Part shown: one piece after another, positions 22,251-31,719 of the stretch | How the letters are laid out: each line of letters starts with the position of its first letter | How positions within the stretch are numbered: position 1 is the first letter of the stretch | NCBI GenBank assembly: GCA_021234155.1 | Contig: JAJEKV010000015.1 | Location: 6,023,194-6,087,193, forward strand | DNA length: 64,000 bases | Reading direction: 5' to 3' | Origin: Isoetes taiwanensis | Lineage: Eukaryota; Streptophyta; Lycopodiopsida; Isoetales; Isoetaceae | Translations under genes and position numbers: made by a program | Notes under the pieces: generated by a model | The model's database searches: none | The model's input: only the letters and a program-made list of their open reading frames with translations | Told to the model about the DNA's origin: nothing

Positions 22251-23884
22251 TGTGACGCTCCCTGCTAGACATACGACGCTTCGGCCAGATACTCCGGCGC
22301 AGAAATCCCCATCCGGCTCATCACCAAGACACAGGCCCTTTCGTCTACCCCCGCACTCTAAGGTGACCCTAGTGCGGGGAGGGGACACGAAGGTGTCTTG
22401 ACGCGCCCTTCCCCTATGGGCTCCTATAACAGCGGAAGCGATAAACATGTCAGAACTAGCATCAACAATACAAATACTACCTCGAAGGGTAGTCCATCCC
22501 ATATCCACAAGTGCAAAGAACATAATCCCATACCATAAAACATGAGAGCTCCTACAGGGGCTCGGCACATAAGGAGGTCGACCGGGATTGGATAGGCCTC
22601 AAGATAGAGCGCATCGAGTCATAACAATGGCTGGGCCTGGCATAAGATAATGGCTAGGGTTGACCACTCCATCCGCCCCTCCCGCGTGCATACTTTGCGG
22701 ATGGGCTAGATCAGGCTCGCATGACTCTAACCTTGGGATCGCAATCCCATGGCATCACCCATTGGGACTACTCCAGTTGCATCTCCCCCGGTGGCCGAGG
22801 TAGGAAGGGTTGCATCTCACCTTCCCGGGTCTAGAGGCTCCCAGGCTGGCTAGAGAATCGTGGCGACACACGATTCCTACCCGAGTTGAACCCCCAAAAC
22901 AAGAGCCAAGCCGACACTTGCAACTCTTGAGAGCGTGGCTGACACCATTGCCCCGGGAGGTGTGGGACCCATGCTCGCCCACACGGTGACCCACCATAAG
23001 CCTAGCCCTTGTGGGATCCCGAAGCCCCCACTCGGCGGGGATCCACCCTCCATCTTGCCTCTAGCCCCGTTGTGTGGTGCTGAGTCACATCATAGCTTCC
23101 ATAGTTCGGTGGGTTCCTATGCACAGGCCGCATCTAATAGGAACTAAGGGATCTACACTAGGAGCATACTACATATGGCTCTAGGTCTCTACCCCCCTTC
23201 CCACACAAGAGGAACAAACATGATCAACCATCATCACATAATCATCATGAACAATATCATATGAACATCTTAACCTAATCATACATATCTAACTATTAGT
23301 TAGAGTTCCTTGATTAGGGTTCAAGATGTTCAACACAGGTTCTAGGGTGGCTCTACTCTAGCTACGAAATACTAACGCATCTGGAGTGCTAACTCCCAGA
23401 TGAACTAATATGAACTCTACTCAACCTACCTCCCTCGAGGCGCTTCCTCCCATCCCCGGCGTCTCCATGCTCCCTCGGAGTGGCTCAAGACTTGCTCCCT
23501 CACGATCCTACACACCTTCCGTGGGCCGCCCAAAGGCTAGGTTATAACGAATCCGATGCTTCAAAACGGGTTTGGGCACGTGGATGAGAGCTCAGGTGCT
23601 AGGTCAGGAAAAAGGGTCTAGGGTTAGGGTTAGGGCTTATATAGGTATGGGTCCACATGGGATGCCACGTGGCACCACTAAGATGAGGCCGTGTGGCGGT
23701 TGCCCAATAGGATAAGGCCATGTGGAAATGGGCCTTGTCCTAAGGTTATCTAAGTTAAACAATTAACTTAGATGTGCACCCCTTGCCACTTATCCAAGGC
23801 ATACAAGGCTACCTAGGTAGACTTGTATGGTGACGGGTCCAGGAATATACGTATTTATGGCGTATATTCCCCTGGAACGTCACA
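22251..23884 (-). mobile_element. LTR (1.63 kb) of the element carrying the 21674 ORF
   Basis: The ends form TGTGACG...CGTCACA (5' TG, 3' CA) with the primer site adjacent, so this is the 5' LTR of a minus-strand element. Internal segments (CCACTCCATCCGCCCCTCC; AGCGGAAGCGATAAACATG) recur in the LTRs at 28209, 61551 and 62971. It is inserted in 19-bp minisatellite sequence (23885 onward). Confidence 0.85.
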
Positions 23885-23965
23885 CCACCTAGGCTCCAAC
23901 ATGCCACCTACGCTCCAACATGCCACCAAGGCTTCAACATGCCACGTAGGCTCCAACGCGCATGA
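23885..23965 (+). repeat. Remnant of the 19-bp minisatellite
   Basis: Four units of the CATGCCACCTACGCTCCAA type lie between the LTR end and the right inverted repeat, mirroring the array next to the left inverted repeat. Confidence 0.85.
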
Positions 23966-24127
23966 ATGACCAAGGCAAGATATGAATGACATGGACATGG
24001 ACTTGATGACGTTAGGATATTGTTAGGATTTTGTGTGGTCCTATGACATTAATGCTCAGGGATTTGTTGCAGCGGTCCTGCACCCCCTCAAGGAATACAA
24101 ATCAAATTCTTGATGGTTTTGTTATAC

Positions 24128-24891
24128 AAAAATAGGCGTTAAGTAATTGAAGTAGTTGAAGTAACTTGTCTTGCATGGAATACTACTAGTATAAGGACAT
24201 GTGATCGTGCACGTGCATCACATGTAGCAAATCAAGTACTCTGTCCTACCACTATAAAGACCCGTGATATGGAAGGATAGGACATGTAGAGAATCAAGTA
24301 TTCTTTCCTACTTCTATAAAGACATGTGACAATAGAATTATTACACATGTAGAAATTCATGTATTCTTTCCTACAATGCCTTAGCAAATAAAGTACTCTG
24401 TCCTACTACTATAAAGACATGTGACATGGAAGCATACGACATGTAGAGAATCAAGTATTCTTTCCTACTTCTATAAAGACATGTGACAATAGAAGTATTA
24501 CACATGTCGTAATTCATGTATTCTTTCCTACAATGCCTTAGCAAATAAAGTACTCTGTCCTACTACTATAAAGACATGTGAATGGAAGTATAGGACATGT
24601 AGAGAATCAAATATTCTTTCCTACATCTATAAAGACATGTGACAATAGAATTATTAGACATGTAGAAATTCAAGTATTCTTTCCTACAGTGGATTGTATT
24701 ATAAAATGACATGTCACAATAGAAGAAACTACAAAACAACAGTGGATGTTTTAGTCCACTAAAAAAAGAACACCATTATCGAACAAAACCATACCTCCAC
24801 AAATCCACATGTAGGATTCTTTGAAAACAGGACATGTAGACCTACCAAAACTGATGTTTTCAACAGTGGACCAAAAACCGGGGTGAGTGTG
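24128..24891 (-). repeat. Right terminal inverted repeat
   Basis: Reverse complement of 9566-10364, including the internal ACATGTCTTTATAG-type units. The outer edge CCGGGGTGAGTGTG abuts the type II ORF at 24892. A long ORF spanning the junction (24751-25362) is fortuitous read-through from the gene into the repeat. Confidence 0.85.
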
Positions 24892-25555
24892 TCGGTACTC
24901 CCTTTCCCTGCATTCGGGGAGGTTCTGGATGTCGCTGAGGAGCAGGTACTCCTCGCCATCGATGATGATGAGGGCTAGGCTTGTGATACCTAGCCCAAGG
25001 GGTGGGGCGATCCTGAGGGTTTGCCGGCTCCGTTCGAATTCCTGCAACTCCTGCTCTGCTAACCGCTGCTCTTCTGATGGATCGAGCTCGATGTAGTCCT
25101 CTTCTTCTGATTCTTCATCTCCTGCTCTTCCTTCTTGCTCCTGTTGGTACTGCCAAAAGCAGCTGCCGCCTGCCGAGGAGGCTAAGGGGTCCACATCCAT
25201 GGGAGGGATGGAGGTTTTTCCCATGGGGTTTTCGGCACGGTGGGAGAGAAAGATTGCTCTGTCAACTGTGAAGACCATGTAGTCCGGCAACCTCTGGGCC
25301 TTGTTGGTCAGGTACTTGGCAATGTTCGGAACATCACCCAAGGCTGCTTGCGGGGATTGCACGGGAACAAAGTAACTGTACAGGGGAGCTGACCGAGGGC
25401 CATCCTACCCTAGCTTGGAACTTCGGACGAGAATTTGTCTATATCTTTGGGGTTGCGTGCAAGAGTGGCTTGGACATCTATTTCTCTCGGAAGAAGACTC
25501 GGAAAATGTCATTGACATCGGCCTCGGCAAAGATGGGCATGGGCGCCTGCACCAT
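24892..25555 (-). pseudogene. Type II accessory ORF, 3' part displaced by the inverted-repeat element
   Basis: A start at 25555 gives MVQAPMPIFAEADVNDIF then RVFFREK and a stop. After frame changes the frame is open from about 25405: SYFVPVQSPQAALGDVPNIA, AQRLPDYMVFTVDRAIFLSH, an acidic segment (DEESEEEDYIELDPSEEQ), ELQEFERSRQTLRIAPP, and SLALIIIDGEEYLLLSDIQN before the junction at 24891. The DYMVFTVDRAIFL and IDGEEYLLL blocks match the gene at 3530-2734. No function is known to me. The sequence after the junction could be the H3-fold piece at 9565-8985, because the two fragments face the two ends of the intervening element on one strand, but the join would need a one-base frame adjustment. 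The gene has its own TATA box and hairpin pair. Confidence 0.6.
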
Positions 25556-25689
25556 CGCCTGAAGTCGCTAGATTGCCATGGATCTAGGGAGATGAGACTA
25601 ACAAAGGATGCAAAAAGCCTCGGGGGAGCTGGAAAATTGCCTAAAAGGTCAAGAGCAAACTTGTAGGGTGCTAGGTGAGAAATGGGTAC

Positions 25690-25698
25690 CTATTTATA
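25690..25698 (-). promoter_or_regulatory. TATA box of the type II ORF
   Basis: The minus strand reads CTCTATAAATAGG about 135 bp upstream of the ATG at 25555. The core TATAAATAG is identical to the one at 27642-27650. Confidence 0.65.
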
Positions 25699-25891
25699 GA
25701 GAAGGGGGAAAACCCTAATTTTTGGGTGACTTGAAAAACTCTTGGGGTTGGGCAATTCTAGCCTATGTTTAGGTCCAAATGGGAGTTGGAAGACTAATTT
25801 GAGGGTTTGAGCATGACTGGATTATCTAAGGAACCTATTGCAACAACCTAGGAATCAATTGGATATGGCATGGTGGCAAAATTGCTAGGAG

Positions 25892-25958
25892 GTCTCACAC
25901 GTTGTGCCTCGTTCAAAAACTGGAGTTTTGTTTTTAGACCAGGCGCGACGTGTGAGAC
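25892..25958. repeat. 67-bp hairpin, proximal copy upstream of the type II ORF
   Basis: Arms GTCTCACACGTTGTGCC and GGCGCGACGTGTGAGAC pair with two mismatches. An inner AAAAACT/AGTTTTGTTTTT stretch extends the stem. It lies about 195 bp upstream of the TATA box. Confidence 0.85.
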
Positions 25959-26091
25959 ATCTGCTCTATTTTGGTCAAAACTTATCCAATTTGGTTGATC
26001 TAAGGGTCTAAACATGCTAGGCTCGTCGAGTTAAGCAGAATTGACCCCTTACTTGGTCGATTTGGAGGAGATTTGGACAACTTTGGGCAAG

Positions 26092-26158
26092 GTCTCACAC
26101 GTTGCGCCTCGTTCAAAAACTGGAGTTTTGTTTTTAGACCAGGCGTGACGTGTGAGAC
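26092..26158. repeat. 67-bp hairpin, distal copy upstream of the type II ORF
   Basis: Same sequence family and exact length as 25892-25958, 200 bp away. It lies between the end of the H3-like ORF at 26286 and the next promoter, so it could act as terminator, insulator or promoter element. Confidence 0.85.
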
Positions 26159-26285
26159 ATCTCACTATTTGCTCTAGAGATGTCCTATTTTAGTAAAATA
26201 AAAGCTATTACATGCTAACTCCACTTATTTAAGCAAGATTACACTTATAATCTACTCAAAATTATTTGTATTAACAAAATTTTCA

Positions 26286-26715
26286 TCATTTACAGAATTC
26301 TATGCCGGTGTTAAAGTCCTGCATCACTTCTCTGACTAGACGGGCAAAGGGGGCACGGGGGATTAAGAAATCGTAGCTGCGCTGGAAGTGTCTGATCTCC
26401 CTCAGTGCTCTTCTCTCGGTCTCCTTCCTGCTGGCTTTCTTCTTGGCTGGCTTCTTGGGGGGCTTGGGCTTCTGTGGTGGCGGCCTTAAGGTCTGCTGCT
26501 TTGTTGGACGTCCACCCTCGACAATCCTGACCCTGTTCTTCTGGTAGTAGGAGTTGTAAGCCTCCCACTTCTTCATGTAAGCCTCGTGTTCTCTCATCCT
26601 CCTCTCGTAGATCTTGATGGGGTCTATGACATAGGATTCTCGGACAGGCCGTGGCTGTTTCTTCCTGTCCCAAGTCGGATATGGAGGGGGCTTACGCGAC
26701 TTGATCCGGCTGCTC
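26286..26715 (-). CDS. H3/CENH3-like histone fold part (C-terminal) of the type I accessory gene
   Basis: This frame follows the N-terminal ORF after a one-base shift near 26715-26700. It reads [20 protein letters not shown], then [30 protein letters not shown], a Lys/Pro-rich linker ([18 protein letters not shown]) and [39 protein letters not shown]. That is the alpha-N helix, alpha-1 helix and start of loop 1 of H3. By my alignment 22 of 38 positions equal canonical H3. RHFQ and LIPxAPF are residues typical of plant CENH3. The frame stops at 26286, so alpha-2 and alpha-3 are missing or lie in an exon I cannot find (a GTAAAT donor-like site occurs at the stop). H3 pairs with H4 to form nucleosomes; without alpha-2/alpha-3 this product could not fold normally. 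Confidence 0.8.
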
Positions 26716-27541
26716 CAGGTCGGGGGTGCTCTGGTGGTATTGCCCTGCTCATCACCTGGGGGTTTAGAAGAGCTTCCACCTTCGGTGTTGAGGTTGAAGT
26801 CTTCGTCTTCAGAGTCGTCAGAGGAGGCTGGTCAGCTGACCGTTCGGTGATGACGACCTTGGGGTTGGAAGTCTTTGTTCGCGGAACTTCCTTGAGTTTC
26901 CTTGGGCCCACCACAAACCTCCCCTTCTTCTTCTTCAGTTCCTCGGCTGCTTTCGCCTCCTCCTCTTCCCTCTTCATCTTCTTCTCTTCCCTCTTCCTTT
27001 CTCGGCGGCGTTCTTTTGCTTCGTGCTTTTTTATCCATGCCGCGAGGTCCTGTGTTTCGCTTGGCTCGAGCATTGGCTCCCTTTGCTCTTCTTGCTCCTC
27101 TGCCTCCTTCTCGCGAATCCAGGCTTCGAGTTGTTCGTCTATGGTCGGGTCGGGAGTCGGCAGTCTCTTTTCTTCACGAGCCTTGGTTCTTCTTTCTCGC
27201 TCTGTTGCCTCCTCTTCCTCTTTGAGCAGCTCTATCCCTGCATCTGAGTGCACCTCCTCTTCTCTCTCCTGTTCCTGTATTTCTCGCTCTATTTCTTCGT
27301 AGACGTCCTTGGTTTCCTCATCCATGGAAGTTGGTGACGTAACATCCTCTTGGTCCAGCTGCTGATTGAAGATGCCAATCAGCTCGGATGTGTCTTGGTC
27401 CTCCTCCTCTGAGATGCTCTCCTCGCTCAAAGATAGTCGACCTCCCCTCACGACGAGCCTCTCCCGAAGTACCTCGTGGATTAGGGCGCTGGGGGTTTCG
27501 CCTGGGCGAGGCTTCCTGGCAGTCTGTTTGGTTCTCGCCAT
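26624..27541 (-). CDS. Type I accessory ORF: canonical H3 tail fused to long acidic/charged helical region (305 codons)
   Basis: The start at 27541 has a good context (AACATGGCG) and gives [10 protein letters not shown], exactly the H3 tail through K9, then [19 protein letters not shown]. Residues about 38-160 are strongly acidic ([32 protein letters not shown]). Residues about 160-215 are a highly charged helix, probably coiled coil ([18 protein letters not shown]). Two internal repeats, [15 protein letters not shown] and [15 protein letters not shown], suggest an internal duplication. A basic Ser/Thr/Pro segment follows. The ORF ends at 26624, but homology to the copy at 9565 continues in the next frame, giving tail - acidic insert - histone fold overall. 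The gene lies 655 bp after the LTR primer site, with its own TATA box and two hairpins. Function is inferred: a chromatin-directed or histone-mimic protein of a retrotransposon. Confidence 0.85.
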   Translation of the reverse strand: MARTKQTARKPRPGETPSALIHEVLRERLVVRGGRLSLSEESISEEEDQDTSELIGIFNQQLDQEDVTSPTSMDEETKDVYEEIEREIQEQEREEEVHSDAGIELLKEEEEATERERRTKAREEKRLPTPDPTIDEQLEAWIREKEAEEQEEQREPMLEPSETQDLAAWIKKHEAKERRRERKREEKKMKREEEEAKAAEELKKKKGRFVVGPRKLKEVPRTKTSNPKVVITERSADQPPLTTLKTKTSTSTPKVEALLNPQVMSRAIPPEHPRPGAAGSSRVSPLHIRLGTGRNSHGLSENPMS

Positions 27542-27641
27542 GTTCGGCGGCTCGTCAATCCGATGTCGGGCACCAAAGATCGCCTTAGGGAGCGGGAGCA
27601 GATTTCTAAGGCGGGAACATACAAATGAGGGGGGTCTACAT

Positions 27642-27650
27642 CTATTTATA
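27642..27650 (-). promoter_or_regulatory. TATA box of the H3-tail ORF
   Basis: The minus strand reads GCTATAAATAGATG, 100 bp upstream of the ATG at 27541. This suggests a dedicated promoter inside the element, separate from LTR transcription. Confidence 0.65.
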
Positions 27651-27751
27651 GCTTGGGCAATTTTAGGTCAAAATTCAAGTTGCTCTATTTAACGTGCCAA
27701 GGCACCTATTGAGTTAAAACATACACTTATTTCAGAGTTTTCTAAGTACTG

Positions 27752-27818
27752 GTCTCACACGTTGCGCCCAGATAAAAAACTAGAGTTTGGTTTTTAGTTC
27801 TGGCGCGACGTGTGAGAC
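27752..27818. repeat. 67-bp hairpin, proximal copy upstream of the H3-tail ORF
   Basis: Arms GTCTCACACGTTGCGCC and GGCGCGACGTGTGAGAC pair with one mismatch. Inner AAAAAC/GGTTTTT extends the stem. Same length as the three related copies. Confidence 0.85.
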
Positions 27819-27935
27819 ATTGCTAACTAATTTACGTGATTATAACATACTATTCTAGTTAATCTTACCTTATAATTCGATTTACCGTATTACTTTTCTG
27901 AAATTCATCAAGTTTTAAGGTGTTCTTGGCCCAAT

Positions 27936-28002
27936 GTCTCACACGTTGCGCCCAGCTCAAAAACTGGAGTTTTGTTTTTAGACCAAGCGCGACGTGTGAG
28001 AC
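27936..28002. repeat. 67-bp hairpin, distal copy upstream of the H3-tail ORF
   Basis: Same family as 27752-27818, 184 bp away. Arms GTCTCACACGTTGCGCC and AGCGCGACGTGTGAGAC. It lies between the primer site and the internal TATA box. Confidence 0.85.
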
Positions 28003-28195
28003 CACCTTGCCTTAGAAGGTTTTGGCTCACTGTTTTTAGTCTTATTATGTTCCAATTCACTTAACTGTTACTAGCTTAGCAAATACTACAAAAATGAGAA
28101 AAAAAATTTTCCCCCTTTTCGAGGTTTGAGGATCCTATCAAGTTAGTACTACTGGGAGCATGGCTAGTGCTTTGCTCTTGGTCTCCAAGAACATT

Positions 28196-28207
28196 GCTCT
28201 GATACCA
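28196..28207 (-). other. Primer-binding site (initiator-Met tRNA)
   Basis: The minus strand reads TGGTATCAGAGC, the standard plant initiator-Met primer site, one base after the LTR end. It sets the direction of this element as minus and places the H3-tail ORF as the first gene of the internal region. Confidence 0.9.
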
Positions 28208-28208
28208 C

Positions 28209-29787
28209 TGCGGGCGTCCCCTACTGTGTATACGATTGCACCCACCGTATACAAACAGAGTTCATCCCCATACCGGCTCCATTGCGATACAAGGCCCTCC
28301 ACATAGCCACCGCACTGCGAATCGAGTCCCGGTGGGAAGAGTGAAAGGGTCATTTTACTGTCTCCTCGGGGCCTACCTAGCCGCGAAGCGTAAACATACA
28401 TGTCGTTATACAACATAATCACATATCCACCTCGAGGGGTTGTACATCAACATCCTGCATAGACAAGGATCAACACAAAACATATGGGTTCCTACCCAAG
28501 GCTCGGACTTCGAAGGAATGGTGACGGCTTGGGTCTCGGAGTTCCTTGCGGATAGAATTTATGGCAATGGATTTTACCGGCATAAGAACATGGCTTAGGG
28601 TTGTCCACTCCATCCGCCCCCATTGCACACTTTGCGAGTAGGTTGAAAAGTGTTGGGACCTCGATCAGTAGGCCCGGGATGCATAGCCAAAGGGGCTATT
28701 CCCGGGTTGCATCTCCCGCCCGATGGGGCAGGAAGGGATCACTCCCTCCAGAGGTCTACATCTTTGACTCAAGGTGACTAGAGGGCCTTTGCCCCTTATT
28801 CGACCGAACCCCGGAAAGTGAACACCACTCCACCTGTGTCGAGCCCATGCCTTGCCCGCACTTTTCGGTGGCAAGCCATTAGACCTAGTCACAATGATCC
28901 CGGTGAGGCCTTACACACCAGAGGGATCGTTCAGGAGTCAGAACACGGACCTCCTTCTTAGCCAGTCTGGCCCCTTCACCCACAACCAGGTGTGGATCTT
29001 GTACACAGGCCGAATTTACAGTGTGCTAGAGAGGCTAATCTAGGAGCATCAACTACCAAGCTTTGGGGTCTCTACCCCCCTTCCCAATACAAGGAGTTCA
29101 CAGAGATACATCATCCATATACATCACAGAAGAACTAAAGAACTAAATCTAATCTATATCATAGAGTTAGGTTCTTTAGTTAGTGTCTGGTATATGAGAA
29201 TCTAAATGGCTGCTATGGGCAATTTAATAGGCTAAACCTACTGATACAATGACTGGAAGACGGTTTAGGCTATTAAATTGACTAAATACCTGATCCTTAT
29301 GTTGCTCCTCGACCTAAGTTCGACCATCCTGCTGAACTGCTTGAAGATGAAGCCAACAAGGAAAACTAATGGTGCAATTCGCTGAGACAGAGTCTAGGAG
29401 GCGGTTTTGACCCCTTGAGCAAGCAAAACAAAGCTCTAAAACCCTATGGACGAAAATAGCAAGTTAGGGTTTCTCCTACCTAAATAGACAAGGGGTTAGG
29501 GCTAGGGTTTCCAATTATCCCTTTAAGCATGTGGGATAATTGGGTATGGCCCATTTGCCTTTAATGGCTAGGTGGCATAAAGGTATCCACATGGGAAAAT
29601 GTGCACCTTGATAAATGTGCACATTGGTAAATGTGCACATTAATAAATGCACATACCTTGCAAGTTGCCCCCTAGGGGCTACCCGCCTAGCTACACGTCG
29701 GCGTACACGTCAGTCGGGGTGGCGTGTACGCGTGACGAGGCAGTACAGTATACGTCCTGGGACCATATACTGTGCTGGAACGTCACA
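28209..29787 (-). mobile_element. LTR (1.58 kb) of the element carrying the H3-tail ORF
   Basis: The right edge ends GGAACGTCACA as in the LTR at 22251-23884. The left edge (TGCGGGCG in plus orientation) is more diverged but starts at the right distance from the primer site. Shared internal blocks include CCACTCCATCCGCCCCC and the CGAAGCGTAAACATACATG relative of AGCGGAAGCGATAAACATG. This is the 5' LTR; the 3' LTR was not found. Confidence 0.85.
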
Positions 29788-31181
29788 GTGACTGTGGTTG
29801 AGAACGGTGTTTGCAAGCTGGAGGAGACCCTGGCTGAGAACAAACACGAGGAGTAGGTAGTGCAGATTGAGCATGCGAACGAATATGGCCACCTTCAATA
29901 TCATAATCAACATCATACATGTCGCGAGCAGCTTCCCTGTGCTTCGAGCTGCAGTTTGGCTGAGAAGCTCCTCCGGAGTAAAGGCACGAGCAGACATCAT
30001 GTTGGTAAAGAACTTCTTGTGAATGGATACAAGATTATGAAGGTTAAGTTGAATATAAGGTCATTGTAAATAATGATCTAAGAGAATTTTTCGTGAGGAA
30101 AAAGGTTGGATACAATTGACCAACTTTGGCTAAGATATTTTGAGCTAGAACATCTTTAATCACTCAGACCTTATATGGAAATATAACTATACGAGGTATA
30201 ATTGTGGATGGTTAAATGGTTTGGAGCCAAACCCAATATGAAAATTAGGTCGGCGAGCTCGGCAAGGGAGGGGGGGAGATCGGCCCGGCTATGCTGTGGG
30301 ATTGATTATTATAAATCAAAGTAGTATTGTTTAATGCAACCATTTTGCAGCGAGAAGTGCCTTGTAGATTGTTTGGACGAGCTTGGGCTCTCGGAGATTG
30401 AAGTCAAATATGGGTCAATCCCAAATGAATAGTAAATTCATTGTAGCATTTCAATAATCAGAGATAATCAAAGGTATTTTAATCTTCTAAGGCGAGAAGC
30501 TCTACATCTTCTTTGCCACATTTGATACTATGGCGGACTCATGTCCGAGCTTCTTTCCAATATGCAGCAAATACTAAAGGAGCATGTCTTTATTCTTTCT
30601 GCCCATTAGCTGCACCCCACTCCTCCCTGCAGTTAGGGTGTCAAAAATCCCTTATGGATTGAATCGGATGAAGCCTTGAACAGCCTAGATTGAGAACTAA
30701 ACCAAGTGAATATTCCTCCAATTCAAATGAAAACCAAAGGACACTGTAAGAATTGAGGCATCTGAATCACCTACTCCGAAAGATGCAAGCATAAAAAGAG
30801 TTTCAGGTAGCAAACTTCATCCTGCGCGCTAATTTGGACCTAGACTACCATCCTCCATAGAAGTACTAGAAGATTCTACACACTTTGTCTTCCTGCTATG
30901 CAAGGATTCTCACAGGGCCTGCCCCAAAGGGTGGTCTACTTGCTCCCCTGCACGTCTCATGTCCCAGCATAAGCCACAAAATCCAGATACAAAATCCTCT
31001 TTCTTCATTCCAACTGTGTAAACCTGAACCTGCTCGTAGAATCGTCTCTTCCCCTTACTGGGACTCAGGGTGACAGATAGTAAGGAAGGATAACATTCTA
31101 TATAGTTTCAGGCACAAAGGGCAGATTGTAATATCCGCCACATTCGTCTAAGATGCATAAGGATGCAGACCCTCTAACTGT
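29788..31181. other. Region without a recognised gene
   Basis: ORFs at 29647-29856, 29860-30069 and 30885-31073 (plus) show no family resemblance I can name. The stretch just right of the LTR (GAGAACGGTGTTTGCAAGC) may be the tail of an older gene fragment. Confidence 0.35.
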
Positions 31182-31660
31182 CTATTCCCTAGCATTAGCG
31201 AAGAATCGCATACTTCTACCATTTCTGGAAATGTCGTGACAGTAGCAGCTGTGTGCTGCTCTTCCAGCTATGACAAACAACTCTAATATCTGCACTGCTC
31301 GGGCAGCCACCGCCGCTGCCCTACGACCTAACCCTAAGTGCCATTTCCTTAGGTCAGCCAGAACAATATTATTAAGATAGATATCTCTTGTAGATCGAGC
31401 TTGTAATGTGCCAACATGACACCATTTCCTTGGGAAAAAGGTAAGGCACGAGTGCAAGCAGATAGAGCATTGACAAAGATAATGTCCGAGGCTTCGTCAC
31501 TATAGTCATACTGTGCATAGCCTGTAACACTTGTTGTCCATGTAAATATATTTCTTTACCATGAACCTTCTTTTCGTTTCCAAGAGACTTCCCATTTATA
31601 CAGTATTGTAAGAGAGATTCACATGAATCAAAGCAGGCCTCTAAGATATATCCCTCGAAT
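31182..31660 (-). pseudogene. Pentatricopeptide-repeat (PPR) protein relic
   Basis: The minus strand reads CESLLQYCINGKSLGNEKKV then HGKEIYLHG, a PPR-like LLQxC...KSLxxGKKVHGxI pattern. In another frame at about 31500-31380 it reads DEASDIIFVNALSACTRALP, the PPR motif (D.VTFVN.LSAC..A). Hydrophobic/Ala-rich sequence follows. Plant PPR proteins bind organellar RNA. Frameshifts within 250 bp and the lack of further repeats show a short pseudogene fragment. Confidence 0.5.
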
Positions 31661-31719
31661 CGACCTCCCTTACTTTGTTGGTGTCCAGACTCATGCCCCC
31701 CTGGCGTATCAAAACTCAC

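Larger units (their letters stand above)
9566..24891. mobile_element. Large structure (15.3 kb) bounded by ~0.8-kb terminal inverted repeats
   Basis: The left end (CACACTCACCCCGG reading right) and the right end (its reverse complement at 24878-24891) are inverted copies extending inward for about 800 and 764 bp. Inside both repeats lies 19-bp CATGCCACC minisatellite sequence. Both outer edges abut H3-related accessory gene sequence on the minus strand (24892 upward, 9565 downward). I find no clear target-site duplication (flanks CTTCACGAG and TCGGTACTC) and no transposase. It may be a non-autonomous foldback- or Mutator-like element that later gathered repeats and an LTR element, or two separate copies of a smaller inverted-repeat element. 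Confidence 0.55.

Noticed and set aside
24751-25362. 203-codon ORF ending in a peptide (HTHPGFWSTVENISF...) also found at 9488-9697
   Set aside because: The shared C-terminal peptide is simply the terminal inverted repeat read through from two different flanks. Only the part before 24891 belongs to the accessory gene.
26586-27302. 238-codon plus-strand ORF rich in Ser and Phe opposite the H3-tail gene
   Set aside because: It is the antisense shadow of the acidic GAG/GAA-rich coding strand (Glu codons read as Ser/Phe/Leu), with no independent support.
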